The position numbers and the translations under genes were made by a program. From Sphingomonadales bacterium (GTDB lineage Bacteria > Bacteroidota > Bacteroidia > UBA7662): a DNA stretch of 64,000 nt. Location: contig VHAX01000007.1 in NCBI GenBank assembly GCA_016872215.1, positions 27,122 through 91,121 on the forward strand, given 5' to 3'. Shown here one piece after another: positions 25,173 to 34,707 of the stretch. Each line of letters starts with the position of its first letter. The first letter of the stretch is position 1. A model generated the notes under the pieces. The model was not told the DNA's origin. It did no database searches and was given only the letters and a program-made list of their open reading frames with translations.

Positions 25173-25976
25173 CTATCGTTTCAATAGACTGTATAAAATC
25201 GGCTTGGAGGGACTCGCATCTGAAAGCAGCGGGGCGATCATGAGATTCAGATGGTAGAATCCATTGGGAAGATCAAGCGGAACCCGGATGATTTCCGTGA
25301 TGGTGGCCTCCCTGCGGGGCGCACTTGGGTAGTTCCAAAAAGCATGGTGAGCGGAAAGTTGACCCCCATCGTCCTCACGGTCGACCGAAGGCAGATCAGT
25401 CAGAAGATGCAACACGCCCATTTCCCGAACGTATTCCATTGCCGACGCTTCGAAATAAGGTGGATTTGCGCCGGAGTAGACGGGACAAGCACCTGAATTT
25501 TCACACCAACTCGGACCTCCTGCGCAAACGATCAGGGCCTCAATACCACAATCCGAGGCCCCTATCCGTTCGCCTGATACCGTGTTCATCACCATAGATT
25601 CCCAGACTCGTTTCAGATCCTTCCTCGAAATAATCCGGTCGCCGGTCACTTCACGGGGTATCACCCGAAATAAAAGGGCACGGAACCAGAATCTCTGCAA
25701 GCAGTCATTGAGGTAGATGGGCTCACGAGAAATATGACCCACACATTCGGTGTGGGTTCCCTGTCCGTGGGGATGTAGCGAAAGCGCAAAAACATTACAA
25801 CTACCACCTTCAGACACCGAACCCACAAAGGCACCCATCCTGAGAGGCTCACGGCTAGGTGAAGGTATAGAAAACGCGCTGGGATTGGGACCATTGAAAT
25901 TCAATGGCCATGACAAGTCGATGGGACTATTCCATTCCGGTACCCCCCATATTTCATCGGTAATCAACTTTTTCAT
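25173..25976 (-). CDS. Cyclase-family metal-dependent hydrolase (kynurenine formamidase-like)
   Basis: 267 residues of the cyclase family (PF04199). The metal-binding region is ALSLHPHGQGTHTECVGHI, a variant of HxGTHxDxPxH in which Asp is replaced by Glu. Later conserved parts are LLTDLPSVDREDDGGQL and HHAFW. KynB of this family hydrolyses N-formylkynurenine to kynurenine, the substrate of the neighbouring KMO, so that role is attractive. However, the motif variant and the divergent organisation leave other amidase or cyclase activities open. Cytoplasmic; no signal peptide. Confidence 0.78.
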   Translation of the reverse strand: MKKLITDEIWGVPEWNSPIDLSWPLNFNGPNPSAFSIPSPSREPLRMGAFVGSVSEGGSCNVFALSLHPHGQGTHTECVGHISREPIYLNDCLQRFWFRALLFRVIPREVTGDRIISRKDLKRVWESMVMNTVSGERIGASDCGIEALIVCAGGPSWCENSGACPVYSGANPPYFEASAMEYVREMGVLHLLTDLPSVDREDDGGQLSAHHAFWNYPSAPRREATITEIIRVPLDLPNGFYHLNLMIAPLLSDASPSKPILYSLLKR

Positions 25977-26071
25977 TCCTTCTGTATCAAAAAACCATCA
26001 AACCATAAGCCATGCAAAACCCAGCTCTTCAGCCTCGAATGTAGCCAAAAATTACCTGAGAACCGCCACAG

Positions 26072-27226
26072 TCATTCCTTGGGCGGATTCGGGTAAGTGG
26101 AATCATCGGCAAATAAACTGGCGCTGATCCCATCGGCATAAAACCTGCCCTCCCTAGTCAAGATTAACCGTCCATCGCCGGAATAAACCCAATCCGGATT
26201 GATATTCTGCAAACTCCTTCTGAAATCTCGACCAAAATAAGCACCAAACAATGTATTGTATTCGGCCAGATCTATACCAGTATCCATACGAAGACGCGTC
26301 ATAACATACTCGTTGTGGCGGTTAGCCAGCGTTAGCACCTCAGAGGTTTGGGGCAGATCACCGCCTCGAATGGATCGCATATAACGGACATTGTTCGATA
26401 CATTCCACCACCGAACGCCATCCACATAAGAGTGGGCCGACGGACCCATACCTAAATAATTGGTGCCCTTCCAATAGGCTGAATTGTGCTCAGATTCCAT
26501 GCCCGGAAGGGCCAAATTCGAAACCTCATAATGACGATAGCCCCTCTGATCGGCAAAGTCCATTAGCAATTGGTATTGCGTACGACTGGTTTCTTCATCG
26601 GGCACGCTCATTTTCTTTTGCTGCACCCTCCTGTGCCAAACCGTGCCTGGCTCCAGAGTCAAACCGTAAGCAGAAATATGCGAAACACCAAAATTGGCAA
26701 TCTCATTCAGGGAATCGACCCACTCAAGATCTGTCAAATGAGGTAAACCGAACATTAAATCCACCGAAATTCGATGAAACCCCGTTGACTGAGCCATAGA
26801 CAGGGATTGTCTCGCCATATGACTGTCATGTGCCCGATTCATGTAACGGAGCGATTCATCATTCAAAGACTGTATGCCGATGCTGAGGCGATTGACACCC
26901 GCCTCACATACAGACGCAAGAAAATCCGATGACACATCGTCGGGATTAACCTCCAAAGTAATTTCAGCATTTGAACGGACAGAATTTCGGGTGCCAACCA
27001 CATCGATCAATCGTTTAATATCACCGGGAGGAAGTATACTCGGTGTACCTCCACCCAAATAAATGCTGTTCACCTGCTCCCCATTCAGCACATGATGTAC
27101 TTTTTCCCACTCGAGCACCAAACAGTTCACCATCTCAGAATAATGTATACGCCCAGTACTAAAATGGAAATCACAGTAGTAACAGGCCTGTCTACAAAAT
27201 GGAACGTGAAAATATACAGAAGCCAT
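26072..27226 (-). CDS. hemW: Radical SAM heme chaperone HemW
   Basis: 384 residues from the ATG at 27226, where the family begins (MASVYFHVPFCRQACYYCDF). The extra Cys-aromatic pattern C11-x3-C15-x2-C18 binds the radical-SAM [4Fe-4S] cluster. GGGTPSILPPGDIKRLI and NRLSIGIQSLNDESLRYMNR follow, as in HemW. Often annotated as oxygen-independent coproporphyrinogen oxidase, HemW instead binds heme and delivers it to respiratory enzymes. It starts beyond the gldN terminator and has its own transcription unit. Confidence 0.92.
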   Translation of the reverse strand: MASVYFHVPFCRQACYYCDFHFSTGRIHYSEMVNCLVLEWEKVHHVLNGEQVNSIYLGGGTPSILPPGDIKRLIDVVGTRNSVRSNAEITLEVNPDDVSSDFLASVCEAGVNRLSIGIQSLNDESLRYMNRAHDSHMARQSLSMAQSTGFHRISVDLMFGLPHLTDLEWVDSLNEIANFGVSHISAYGLTLEPGTVWHRRVQQKKMSVPDEETSRTQYQLLMDFADQRGYRHYEVSNLALPGMESEHNSAYWKGTNYLGMGPSAHSYVDGVRWWNVSNNVRYMRSIRGGDLPQTSEVLTLANRHNEYVMTRLRMDTGIDLAEYNTLFGAYFGRDFRRSLQNINPDWVYSGDGRLILTREGRFYADGISASLFADDSTYPNPPKE

Positions 27227-27275
27227 GTGCGGATTAGGTAAGATACAGGCACTAACCGAAAACACCCAACAATAA

Positions 27276-27305
27276 AAAGCCCCGGATCTAGAAATCCGGG
27301 GCTTT
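27276..27305 (-). terminator. Intrinsic terminator of the gld operon
   Basis: A perfect 12-bp stem AAAGCCCCGGAT / ATCCGGGGCTTT with a 6-nt loop, continued by T residues on the minus strand. It lies 18 bp after the gldN stop and separates the operon from hemW. Confidence 0.9.
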
Positions 27306-27323
27306 CATCAATCTCAGGTTAGA

Positions 27324-28148
27324 TTAATATTGCCAAAGTGATTGCTCAAAATCCAGTAGTTTGTTCTTAATGCGTTCCGACTCGTAAAAGGCGTCTCGTC
27401 CTTTTGCGTAATCTTCAACACGCAAGTCCTTCACGTTTGGCTCCTTGATGATGTTGCTGGTGAACATCCGACGTATGAAGACTTCGTCATAGGTTAATTT
27501 CTCCGATTCACTGCGCCAGTTAAAAACCTCAGAGTTTGACAATACAGGGCGGATATAAGGATAATAGACCCAGAACATAGCGGTTTGTCCAACCACCCTG
27601 CCCTCAGACTTAATGTTGGTGACGGGTGCCAGCGCAACAATACGAACATCTAGTCCACCCGTGCGACGATCGAAAACCCACTCCTCTTTTAAACGTATAC
27701 CGATCACATCATTAGGATTAAACTCCTTCTTTTCAACCTTTTGAACCATTTCGTAGCTGACCGGATCCATCGTAATAACGGTGTCGTAACTTTCCAAGGA
27801 TTTCAAAATGGCGTCAGAAGTGATTGCATTTTCAGGAATCAGATCCTCTGTCTTGTAAATGTAGCCCTCCAATTCACCGCCCTTTAGTGAGCCCATCAAA
27901 TAATTGATGAACATGCTGCGCGGATAGGTGAAGAAAAAATTAGGTTTCTGATTCAGGTCAATCAAACGGATGATACTCCAAGAGAACATAGCGTCTGGTT
28001 GTCGAACCATGTAGAGATCATTCGTCCGACGCGTCTTTTCCACGCGCCTGAATGCCCCATCAATGATTTCAGGGCTTTGTACCTGTGCAGACAAACTTCC
28101 TGTCAACAAACAGGTCATGAATCCGAAAACAATGAGAACTTTCTTCAT
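27324..28148 (-). CDS. gldN: Gliding motility / T9SS protein GldN (PorN)
   Basis: 274 residues, with a signal peptide ending near LTGSLSAQ. GldN forms the periplasmic ring with the lipoprotein GldK beneath the type IX secretion translocon. Typical segments are LYMVRQPDAMFSWSIIRLID and VIGIRLKEEWVFDRRTGGLD. It is last in the gldK-L-M-N order, 7 bp after gldM, and is followed by a strong terminator. Confidence 0.95.
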   Translation of the reverse strand: MKKVLIVFGFMTCLLTGSLSAQVQSPEIIDGAFRRVEKTRRTNDLYMVRQPDAMFSWSIIRLIDLNQKPNFFFTYPRSMFINYLMGSLKGGELEGYIYKTEDLIPENAITSDAILKSLESYDTVITMDPVSYEMVQKVEKKEFNPNDVIGIRLKEEWVFDRRTGGLDVRIVALAPVTNIKSEGRVVGQTAMFWVYYPYIRPVLSNSEVFNWRSESEKLTYDEVFIRRMFTSNIIKEPNVKDLRVEDYAKGRDAFYESERIKNKLLDFEQSLWQY

Positions 28149-28155
28149 AAATCAA

Positions 28156-29742
28156 TTAATTAAGGCCATAAGTTACAGCCGGCAAGGTACGGGTTACTTT
28201 ATCAGGACCCACCGCTTTCACTTCATCAAAAATAAAGCGATCACCTGGCTTGGCATTACGAATAATGTTCTGAGCAGCAGCAGAAAAAACCGGGCCGGTC
28301 ACCGATACAACTTGGGCATCCTTTCTGGGCGCCAAGTAGATCAATCGGAAACTTCTTACCTCAAAACGAAGGTCAAAGTCGAAATCTTTTAGCAAAGCAA
28401 TCATACCACCCTGAGCTTTAAACTTCGTGGTTGGTGTTTGTCCTGCTGTAAGACCCCCTACAGTGGCAATTGGGTCCGGAACGTATTTCACCCTGAACTC
28501 AGAACTTCCAAGCATACTGCTACCTTTACCCGCTTCTCCCTTGGAACGCACATCTACATTAACCTTACCAGGCTCCATCACACGAACCACATATTTGCCT
28601 CCTGAACCCGTTAATGTTCCTTTGGAAATAGCGGGAGTTAGATCCGCTGGTTTCACACCCGGCGCAGAAATCGATACCGGATTGTCGACACCAATGTAGA
28701 ATACATTCATCTTATCAGGAGAAACAACCGCAGCAGGACGTGCGACCGTATAGGATGTGCTGAATGGGTATTTGGTCTCTTCACCCGTTCCAGGATTCTT
28801 TACCAAAATGTATCCGTTCAGTTTCTTTTCACCTTCTGATGTGGCCCGAGCCTTATACTTACCCAAACCATTTTCTACAGGAACAATCGTTCCGCCATCC
28901 AATCTAATGTCCAGATTTTGACGACTATCGTAAGCAACCAACATTACATCTGCTTCAAAGTCCTGACCGGTAAGTACATAGCTGCTTTTGGCTATCACTT
29001 TGGCTTCAATCTGATCAAACTTGAAGGAAGCAGCGTCAATGGACTCAAGTAAATAGGCCAGAATCTCACTCTCTGTGTTAAGTATATCACTCTCATACTT
29101 TGAAAGTAAAGTAATAACACCAGACAATGGCATTTCTCCAAAATTGGATTGCAGCCAATTCTTCTTCACGCCACTGCCTTTTGAAGGGGCCGGATCAGCA
29201 GGATCGTCTAAATGAATTTTTACTTTACCCCGATCTGCTTTCGGAATCAATGCAATTAGCTTTTTCCTAAAGTCATTGAACTTATCTTTCATCTCCAAGC
29301 CCAATTTGCTCTTACCATCCGGGTTAACCAGGAGGGTGGAACTGATATCGATGTTACCATCATCCAAAATACGGCGAACGCCACCTTCAGTTTTAAAATC
29401 AAGCTCGTCTAGCTTGTTGTTTTCGTTACCACCTTCATCAATCAATTTATCCTTGATCTTTTTAACAAACCCCAAAAGCTCCTTGGTTTCACGTTTAACC
29501 ACCATTGCCTTGTCGTATGCTGCTTTAGTCTTACCTGGTTCGTCCATCATCTTCTCTTCGAATGTCGCATATAGAGCCCCATTCTTTTGAAGGATGGTTA
29601 GGTTGGTATCCTCGAGGCTTTTATTAATCATCGCAAAAGCCTTTAGGATCTCCGCTGATACATTCAGCGCCAACATCGCGGTCAGCACCAAATACATCAT
29701 ATTTATCATTCGTTGTCTGGGTGACAATCTAACTGATGCCAT
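28156..29742 (-). CDS. gldM: Gliding motility / T9SS motor protein GldM (PorM)
   Basis: 528 residues. It begins MASVRLSPRQRMINMMYLVL with the single inner-membrane helix (about 13-32), followed by a long periplasmic part made of several beta-rich domains. GldM pairs with GldL to convert the proton gradient into rotation that drives gliding adhesins and energises type IX secretion. The helix contains the conserved start 'MINMMYLVLTAMLALNVS'. Full length and intact; starts 18 bp after gldL. Confidence 0.96.
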   Translation of the reverse strand: MASVRLSPRQRMINMMYLVLTAMLALNVSAEILKAFAMINKSLEDTNLTILQKNGALYATFEEKMMDEPGKTKAAYDKAMVVKRETKELLGFVKKIKDKLIDEGGNENNKLDELDFKTEGGVRRILDDGNIDISSTLLVNPDGKSKLGLEMKDKFNDFRKKLIALIPKADRGKVKIHLDDPADPAPSKGSGVKKNWLQSNFGEMPLSGVITLLSKYESDILNTESEILAYLLESIDAASFKFDQIEAKVIAKSSYVLTGQDFEADVMLVAYDSRQNLDIRLDGGTIVPVENGLGKYKARATSEGEKKLNGYILVKNPGTGEETKYPFSTSYTVARPAAVVSPDKMNVFYIGVDNPVSISAPGVKPADLTPAISKGTLTGSGGKYVVRVMEPGKVNVDVRSKGEAGKGSSMLGSSEFRVKYVPDPIATVGGLTAGQTPTTKFKAQGGMIALLKDFDFDLRFEVRSFRLIYLAPRKDAQVVSVTGPVFSAAAQNIIRNAKPGDRFIFDEVKAVGPDKVTRTLPAVTYGLN

Positions 29743-29760
29743 AGCCTTGTAGCGATTGGA

Positions 29761-30384
29761 TTATTGGCGGGGTGCCGACATGGCACTCAGCATATTACCG
29801 TAAACAGCGTTTAATGCACCCAGATTCTTGTTCAACAGAGCGATTTGATCCTGGTACATCTTTAAATCAGTTCCCATTCCAACGACCTGATTCATTTCTT
29901 CCACAAGCCGATTCGCCTCGGTCATGTTGCGAGAAAATCCGGCCATCGATCCCGCCACTTCACGCACCTGCTTCGTGTATTCGTTGGTAGCTACAGTCGC
30001 CTGTGAAATATCTGACATCTTCCCAACATTTTCGGTTAGCGACTTAAATCCTTCACCCAAACGCTCCAGAGTGCCTTTATTGATGCCTGATTCACGCATC
30101 ATGCCATCAAAATCGGTAGCCCGCGCAGGTTTTGAATTGGCCTCTCCGTCTGAAAGCTCCGGATAAACAAGTGACCAATCGGTATCTACACTCGGCTTTT
30201 CAAAGCCTGAAATGAAGAAAATCACCGCCTCAGTTCCCAAACCTATGGTGAGCATTAAATCAGCTCCATCCAGGTGGCGGATTTTGAACAAGGCCCCGAT
30301 GATTACAACAGCAGCACCCCATCCGTAGGCATAATTGAGGAGTACTTTACCCCGCTTCGACTCTAAAAAACTGGAATCACGCAT
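29761..30384 (-). CDS. gldL: Gliding motility / T9SS motor protein GldL (PorL)
   Basis: 207 residues with two membrane helices (LLNYAYGWGAAVVIIGALFK and LMLTIGLGTEAVIFFISGFE) and a cytoplasmic helical tail (MRESGINKGTLERLGEGFKS). The glutamate in GLGTEAVIFF is the proton-channel residue of the GldLM motor. Lies between gldK (49 bp gap) and gldM. Confidence 0.96.
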   Translation of the reverse strand: MRDSSFLESKRGKVLLNYAYGWGAAVVIIGALFKIRHLDGADLMLTIGLGTEAVIFFISGFEKPSVDTDWSLVYPELSDGEANSKPARATDFDGMMRESGINKGTLERLGEGFKSLTENVGKMSDISQATVATNEYTKQVREVAGSMAGFSRNMTEANRLVEEMNQVVGMGTDLKMYQDQIALLNKNLGALNAVYGNMLSAMSAPRQ

Positions 30385-30433
30385 AATAAATGAATTTGTT
30401 TAGATTAAAATTTTACGAATTGATTAAAAATAG

Positions 30434-31822
30434 CTAACGACCTGTTTGTCCAGTTCCGATAACGTCCATGACGCAACGGAAACCAATGGTAGATTTGGCA
30501 GAATCGCCATACTCATAGGAACGCGTACTGGTCTTAATTAAATGACCAACATCATTCCAGCTGCCTCCGCGAACTACCTTACGCTGCATCACCACATCAT
30601 TGGGATTCTCAGGCGCATAACGGAAATCCGGGTTTAAGTCGTGGGTAAACCACTGGGCCGACTCATCAAAAGTGGTGTTGGTCCATTCAGCCACATTTCC
30701 AGACATATTGAACAACCCAAAATCGTTCGGGTTATATTGATAAACCGGTCCGGTGTATAAATTTCCATCCATCGTGTAATTTCCACGACCCGGCTTAAAG
30801 TTGGCTAATACACAGCCCCGATCGTTGCGCGTGTATGGACCTCCCCATGGATAGGTAGCGATGTTGCGACCACCTTTTGCGGCATACTCCCACTCAAACT
30901 CAGTTGGAAGACGAAATTCTAACTGCTGATACAAACCATTCCTGTAGCGGAATCCGTTGAATACCCTGGAGCGCCAATTGCAAAAAGCGTTTGCCTGATC
31001 CCAACTAACACCCACAACGGGATACTCGTCGAATGAGGGGTGGGAAAAGTAGGTCAGGGCCTGAGGTTCATTGTATGAACCACCATCTTCCTTCACAAAA
31101 TCACGAATCCACACCAAGGTATCGGGATAAACGTTTACATTATACTTACGAACAAAATCCTTACGCGAGCGTGTCCGATCCTTATTAAGGGCAGCGGCTT
31201 TAAAATCTAAGGTTTGATAAACATAGTTGAGGCGGCGGGTATCCAGCTCATGACCGCCAAATACCATATCTCCGCCCGAGAAAATCATTTCAGAAACTTC
31301 TTCCAGAAAATCCGGGTCGGTCCAATCAAGAGGCGCCTCCCAGTTGATCAATTCATTACCATTTTCATCCTCCTCCATGTTACCCATGATGGTATGTGCG
31401 ATTGAGTCGCGAACCCAATACACAAACTGTCGGTACTCGTTATTGGAGATCTCGGTGTCGTCCATATAGAAGGCCTTCAATGAGATGGTTTTGGGTGTTT
31501 GGTAGTTGCTGGAGAAGGCATCCTGCTCGGCCTGCCCGACCTGAAGAGACCCCCCCTTCAACAAAACCGTGCCGTATGGAACAGCTTGCGACCATTTTGG
31601 CCGATCGAGACTACCTGTCAACTCGCCTGAATTTCCCGAACCGCAACCGGAAAGCAAACTGATCGCGATAACCGAAAAAATGGACCAAAAAGATAGTTTT
31701 AAGCAGGGTTCAGCAATTGCTGACGGGGCAGAGCGCCTGTCCCCCTGAACATATTGACACCTTGAAATGGAGGAAAGCGATTTTGGACTCAAATAATTCA
31801 GCATAGTAAGGATTGGGTACAT
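30434..31822 (-). CDS. gldK: Gliding motility / T9SS lipoprotein GldK (PorK)
   Basis: 462 residues from the ATG at 31822 (31804 is a second option); longer starts would run into porP. A formylglycine-enzyme-like (SUMF1) domain fills most of the protein: FYMDDTEISNNEYRQFVYWV, VGVSWDQANAFCNWRSRVFN, then LPTEFEWEYAAKGGRN and FRCVMDVIG. The lipobox is ISLLSGC. GldK and GldN form the outer-membrane-linked ring of the type IX system. Odd: about 40 residues precede the hydrophobic segment of the lipoprotein signal, and no in-frame ATG lies closer. A TATTTTTG box is 18 bp upstream of the start. Confidence 0.92.
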   Translation of the reverse strand: MYPILTMLNYLSPKSLSSISRCQYVQGDRRSAPSAIAEPCLKLSFWSIFSVIAISLLSGCGSGNSGELTGSLDRPKWSQAVPYGTVLLKGGSLQVGQAEQDAFSSNYQTPKTISLKAFYMDDTEISNNEYRQFVYWVRDSIAHTIMGNMEEDENGNELINWEAPLDWTDPDFLEEVSEMIFSGGDMVFGGHELDTRRLNYVYQTLDFKAAALNKDRTRSRKDFVRKYNVNVYPDTLVWIRDFVKEDGGSYNEPQALTYFSHPSFDEYPVVGVSWDQANAFCNWRSRVFNGFRYRNGLYQQLEFRLPTEFEWEYAAKGGRNIATYPWGGPYTRNDRGCVLANFKPGRGNYTMDGNLYTGPVYQYNPNDFGLFNMSGNVAEWTNTTFDESAQWFTHDLNPDFRYAPENPNDVVMQRKVVRGGSWNDVGHLIKTSTRSYEYGDSAKSTIGFRCVMDVIGTGQTGR

Positions 31823-31840
31823 AGATTTTAAAACGATGGC

Positions 31841-31848
31841 CAAAAATA
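31841..31848 (-). promoter_or_regulatory. -7 box upstream of gldK
   Basis: TATTTTTG on the minus strand between porP and gldK, 18 bp before the gldK ATG. The nearest TTG is only 11 bp upstream, so the match is partial. It may give the gld genes a promoter independent of porP. Confidence 0.35.
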
Positions 31849-31883
31849 GAAATATTTGACAAAAAGTGTATGCGATGGGAAAT

Positions 31884-32831
31884 TTACATGAATCGGGGTG
31901 AGCGTATGATAACCTTTGGGCGCTCTGGAAATTTGATGGTGAAATCGTAGCCCACAAAAATCTCGTGCGAACCATCATTGAAACGCGATAAACCGGATAA
32001 ATTGTAATCATAGGAATAGCCAATTCTCAAATGCTTCCCCAAATTGGCTCCAAGCAAGGCCACAACAGCGTCACCGGTTGAATAACCCAAACCCGACCAA
32101 AACTTGCCTTTGTAGGTGGCCAACAGGTTAACATCCGCCTGGAAGGCAGATAGATTTGACTTGATGAGCGTTGAAGGAGTGATTGACCATATATCGCCCA
32201 GGGGGATCGTGTACCCAGCAGAGAGAAATAGGTTTCTTTGGTAAGTCAAAGCAGCGTTACCCGTGCTGTACCTGATTTTCGGGTTATTGAGTCGATTACC
32301 TGAAAGGTTTACATAAAACCGATCTGAGATGTAATGAAATCCGAAACCTGCGTCTATAGCGAACGCGGTGGCTTTCGAGTTAATCAGCAATGGATCATTG
32401 GGGTTTTCCGGCTTGAACTTGGTGCCGTCTAAAATACTCTGAATGCCTCCAAAATATGCTCCAATACCCAACTCCCCTCCCTTCCAATCCGTTCTGTAAG
32501 CATATGCAAATCTAAAATTGGAAGTCTCATTGAAAAAATCCTGGTCGGTATTCACCATCAGGCCCAATCCACCATGCAAAAACTTAGCAGGTGCATGTAC
32601 GCTCAGCACAGTTGTGCGTGGACTCGCATTATCGGGCAGATTCACCCACTGGTAGCGGTGAATAAGGAATGTGCTGATTTTTCCCCTCGATCCTGCAGCA
32701 GCCGGATTGTAGAAGAAGTCGTTGAACATATAATGATTCCATTTCGGCTCCTGTTGGGCAAATGCCATGAAAGGCACCCAAATAAACAAGAGGACAATCA
32801 GGAATGGTATGTAGTGTTTCATCATATGCAA
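31884..32831 (-). CDS. PorP/SprF family type IX secretion outer-membrane protein
   Basis: 315 residues with a signal peptide ending PFMAFAQQ. The family signature WNHYMFNDFFYNPAAAGSRG opens the mature protein and is followed by a beta-rich membrane barrel (LGLMVNTDQDF, YISDRFYVNLSGNRL). PorP/SprF proteins attach T9SS type-B cargo and gliding adhesins to the outer membrane. The gene lies just upstream of gldK-L-M-N, the canonical arrangement. A type-B cargo is encoded at 51-55 kb. Confidence 0.92.
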   Translation of the reverse strand: MHMMKHYIPFLIVLLFIWVPFMAFAQQEPKWNHYMFNDFFYNPAAAGSRGKISTFLIHRYQWVNLPDNASPRTTVLSVHAPAKFLHGGLGLMVNTDQDFFNETSNFRFAYAYRTDWKGGELGIGAYFGGIQSILDGTKFKPENPNDPLLINSKATAFAIDAGFGFHYISDRFYVNLSGNRLNNPKIRYSTGNAALTYQRNLFLSAGYTIPLGDIWSITPSTLIKSNLSAFQADVNLLATYKGKFWSGLGYSTGDAVVALLGANLGKHLRIGYSYDYNLSGLSRFNDGSHEIFVGYDFTIKFPERPKVIIRSPRFM

Positions 32832-32878
32832 TAAATATTGACGGGTCGAAATAACGAAAAGTAAGTGTCAATGTAAAA

Positions 32879-33658
32879 CTATCGGGAAAATTTTTTTATG
32901 TAATCTTCAATAGCCATCGACATTGACGGGAATTCGGTATTGGGAGCTGTAATGTCCAGTCTTAAGCCCCGATCGATAATAGCGGCATGCGTACGGGCAC
33001 CAAATCCGCCAATCCGGGTGTTTCCCTGTATAAAATCCGGAAAATTTTCAAACAAAGATTTGATGCCTAGTGGACTAAAAAAAACGAGCAGATCGTATTT
33101 GATGTCCGACAAGTCACTCAAATCGCTTGATACCGTCCGAAACATAACTGCAGGTCGCAAATCGATGCCAACACCTTCAGCCTCTTGAATCCAATCACCC
33201 TCCATCGCATCAGAACAGGGCAACATAAATGGCTCTGATTTGAAGCGTGCCATCACGGGAAACAAGTCGGATAACTTACCCTGCCCGAAGTATATTTTCC
33301 TCTTACGCAGGGTTACGTATTTCTGTATATAGACCCCGACATTCTCCGAAATGCAGAAATAACGTGTTTCCGGGGAAACCTCAACACGCAACTCCTGGCA
33401 AATCCTAAAGTAGTGGTCGATTGCATTCCGACTGTTGAACACTACCGATTTGTAATCCGTAACATTTATTTTTAGCTTTCTAAAGTCCTTACCTTCAACA
33501 GAAACCACTTGGATAAAAGGCCGAAAATCAACTTTAATGTTGTACCGCTTCGCAAGATCATAAAAGGGCGATTTTTCAGAATCCGGCTTAGGTTGAGAAA
33601 ATAGGATGGACTTGATTTTGCCGACTGGCACTGAAGACTGCTCGGGTTGTTCTGGCAT
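32879..33658 (-). CDS. hemD: Uroporphyrinogen-III synthase
   Basis: 259 residues from the ATG at 33658, one base after the upstream stop codon. The bilobed HemD fold is recognisable from VGKIKSILFSQPKPDSEKSP, DYKSVVFNSRNAIDHYFRIC and, in the second lobe, YDLLVFFSPLGIKSLFENFP with GGFGARTHAAIIDRGLRLDI. It closes hydroxymethylbilane into uroporphyrinogen III, the branch point for heme and B12. In many Bacteroidota it sits next to a DUF4271 gene and the porP/gld cluster, as here. Confidence 0.87.
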   Translation of the reverse strand: MPEQPEQSSVPVGKIKSILFSQPKPDSEKSPFYDLAKRYNIKVDFRPFIQVVSVEGKDFRKLKINVTDYKSVVFNSRNAIDHYFRICQELRVEVSPETRYFCISENVGVYIQKYVTLRKRKIYFGQGKLSDLFPVMARFKSEPFMLPCSDAMEGDWIQEAEGVGIDLRPAVMFRTVSSDLSDLSDIKYDLLVFFSPLGIKSLFENFPDFIQGNTRIGGFGARTHAAIIDRGLRLDITAPNTEFPSMSMAIEDYIKKFSR

Positions 33659-33659
33659 A

Positions 33660-34625
33660 TCAGATGAAGTGGACAGTGGTGTACTTGAGTGCCAACAGAA
33701 TAGGTAAAACTTCGAAGAGGCAAAAATAGAAAATAATATACCCAAAACCGACACCCTTGGCATGAGCCGCTCTGATCCATCCCAATATCAAACGGTAAGA
33801 CCAACCCACAAACAGCAAAACTGAAAAAATAATCATCGAAGGGATGACCTGCCGGACCGGCAAGGTAGCGCCAAGTAAAACAGCGATCATTAGAAATGGA
33901 AGTGCGAACTGAACGAAAACTAAAGTTGTACGCAAATGGCTACTCGTCCACTCACTGTGGTCAAAGACCAGGCCCAGCAGAAAGTGTATGAGCAATAAAA
34001 ATGATAAGAGTAAAACCGCCGCCCCAAAAATCTGAACCCAATCCAATAAGAGCTGATCTGTTGTCACTTCCAATCGTTGCCTGAAAATGGCAATCCAGAT
34101 CGAAAACAACATGAAGAAGTAGAAAACACGGGCGATCGACCAGCCTGAACTCTGAACGCCGCCTTGCTGCCTGAGAAATTGTTCAAATAGTCGAGGTTGA
34201 ACAAATGCACGAGCCAGCAGCCCAAACCGATGCCGATCTGCTGCCAACAACATCATTCCCATAATCAGAAGCACAAACGAATAGGTTGCCGCCCTTCCGT
34301 TGTCAAGCCGAACGGCACCCTCAGCTCGGCTATTGGATTCCGAAGTATATGCATACTCATTTGCCCAACGGTCCCACTCCTTCGGCACGACTGCTTTGAA
34401 TTGGGGCGCGTCGACTGCCAATCCCGAAAAAGAGTCAGGTCGCAGATTTATTAAATTGGGAAAGCCGTGGTCGTTTTTCGTACTGTCAAGCCCACTCCCA
34501 ACCTTTGCCGCTAAGCTGTAGGACTCGCGTCCATAGACCTGAACGTGAAAAATGTAGGTAGTGAGGCTCATCCACAAAATGTATTTGAGGCAGACTGAAT
34601 ACCTGTGAGTCACAATAAAAGACAT
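33660..34625 (-). CDS. DUF4271 membrane protein
   Basis: 321 residues. After a hydrophobic N-terminus and a polar region of about 80 residues come six to seven membrane segments (ATYSFVLLIMGMMLLAADRH, FGAAVLLLSFLLLIHFLLGL, IIFYFCLFEVLPILLALKYT). This matches DUF4271, a Bacteroidota family of unknown function. The stop overlaps the start region of hemD, so the two are co-transcribed. A TATTTTTA box (one mismatch) lies about 20 bp upstream. Confidence 0.82.
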   Translation of the reverse strand: MSFIVTHRYSVCLKYILWMSLTTYIFHVQVYGRESYSLAAKVGSGLDSTKNDHGFPNLINLRPDSFSGLAVDAPQFKAVVPKEWDRWANEYAYTSESNSRAEGAVRLDNGRAATYSFVLLIMGMMLLAADRHRFGLLARAFVQPRLFEQFLRQQGGVQSSGWSIARVFYFFMLFSIWIAIFRQRLEVTTDQLLLDWVQIFGAAVLLLSFLLLIHFLLGLVFDHSEWTSSHLRTTLVFVQFALPFLMIAVLLGATLPVRQVIPSMIIFSVLLFVGWSYRLILGWIRAAHAKGVGFGYIIFYFCLFEVLPILLALKYTTVHFI

Positions 34626-34707
34626 GATGGCTTTGTGGGGTGTAAAAATACACCGATTAGGAATCTTCCACCTAAAAGAAGCGAGCCATTCTCGTCAACC
34701 AACCCTC

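Noticed and set aside
31823..32023. Longer N-terminus for GldK
   Set aside because: It would overlap the 3' end of porP by 140 bp and lies upstream of a -7 box.
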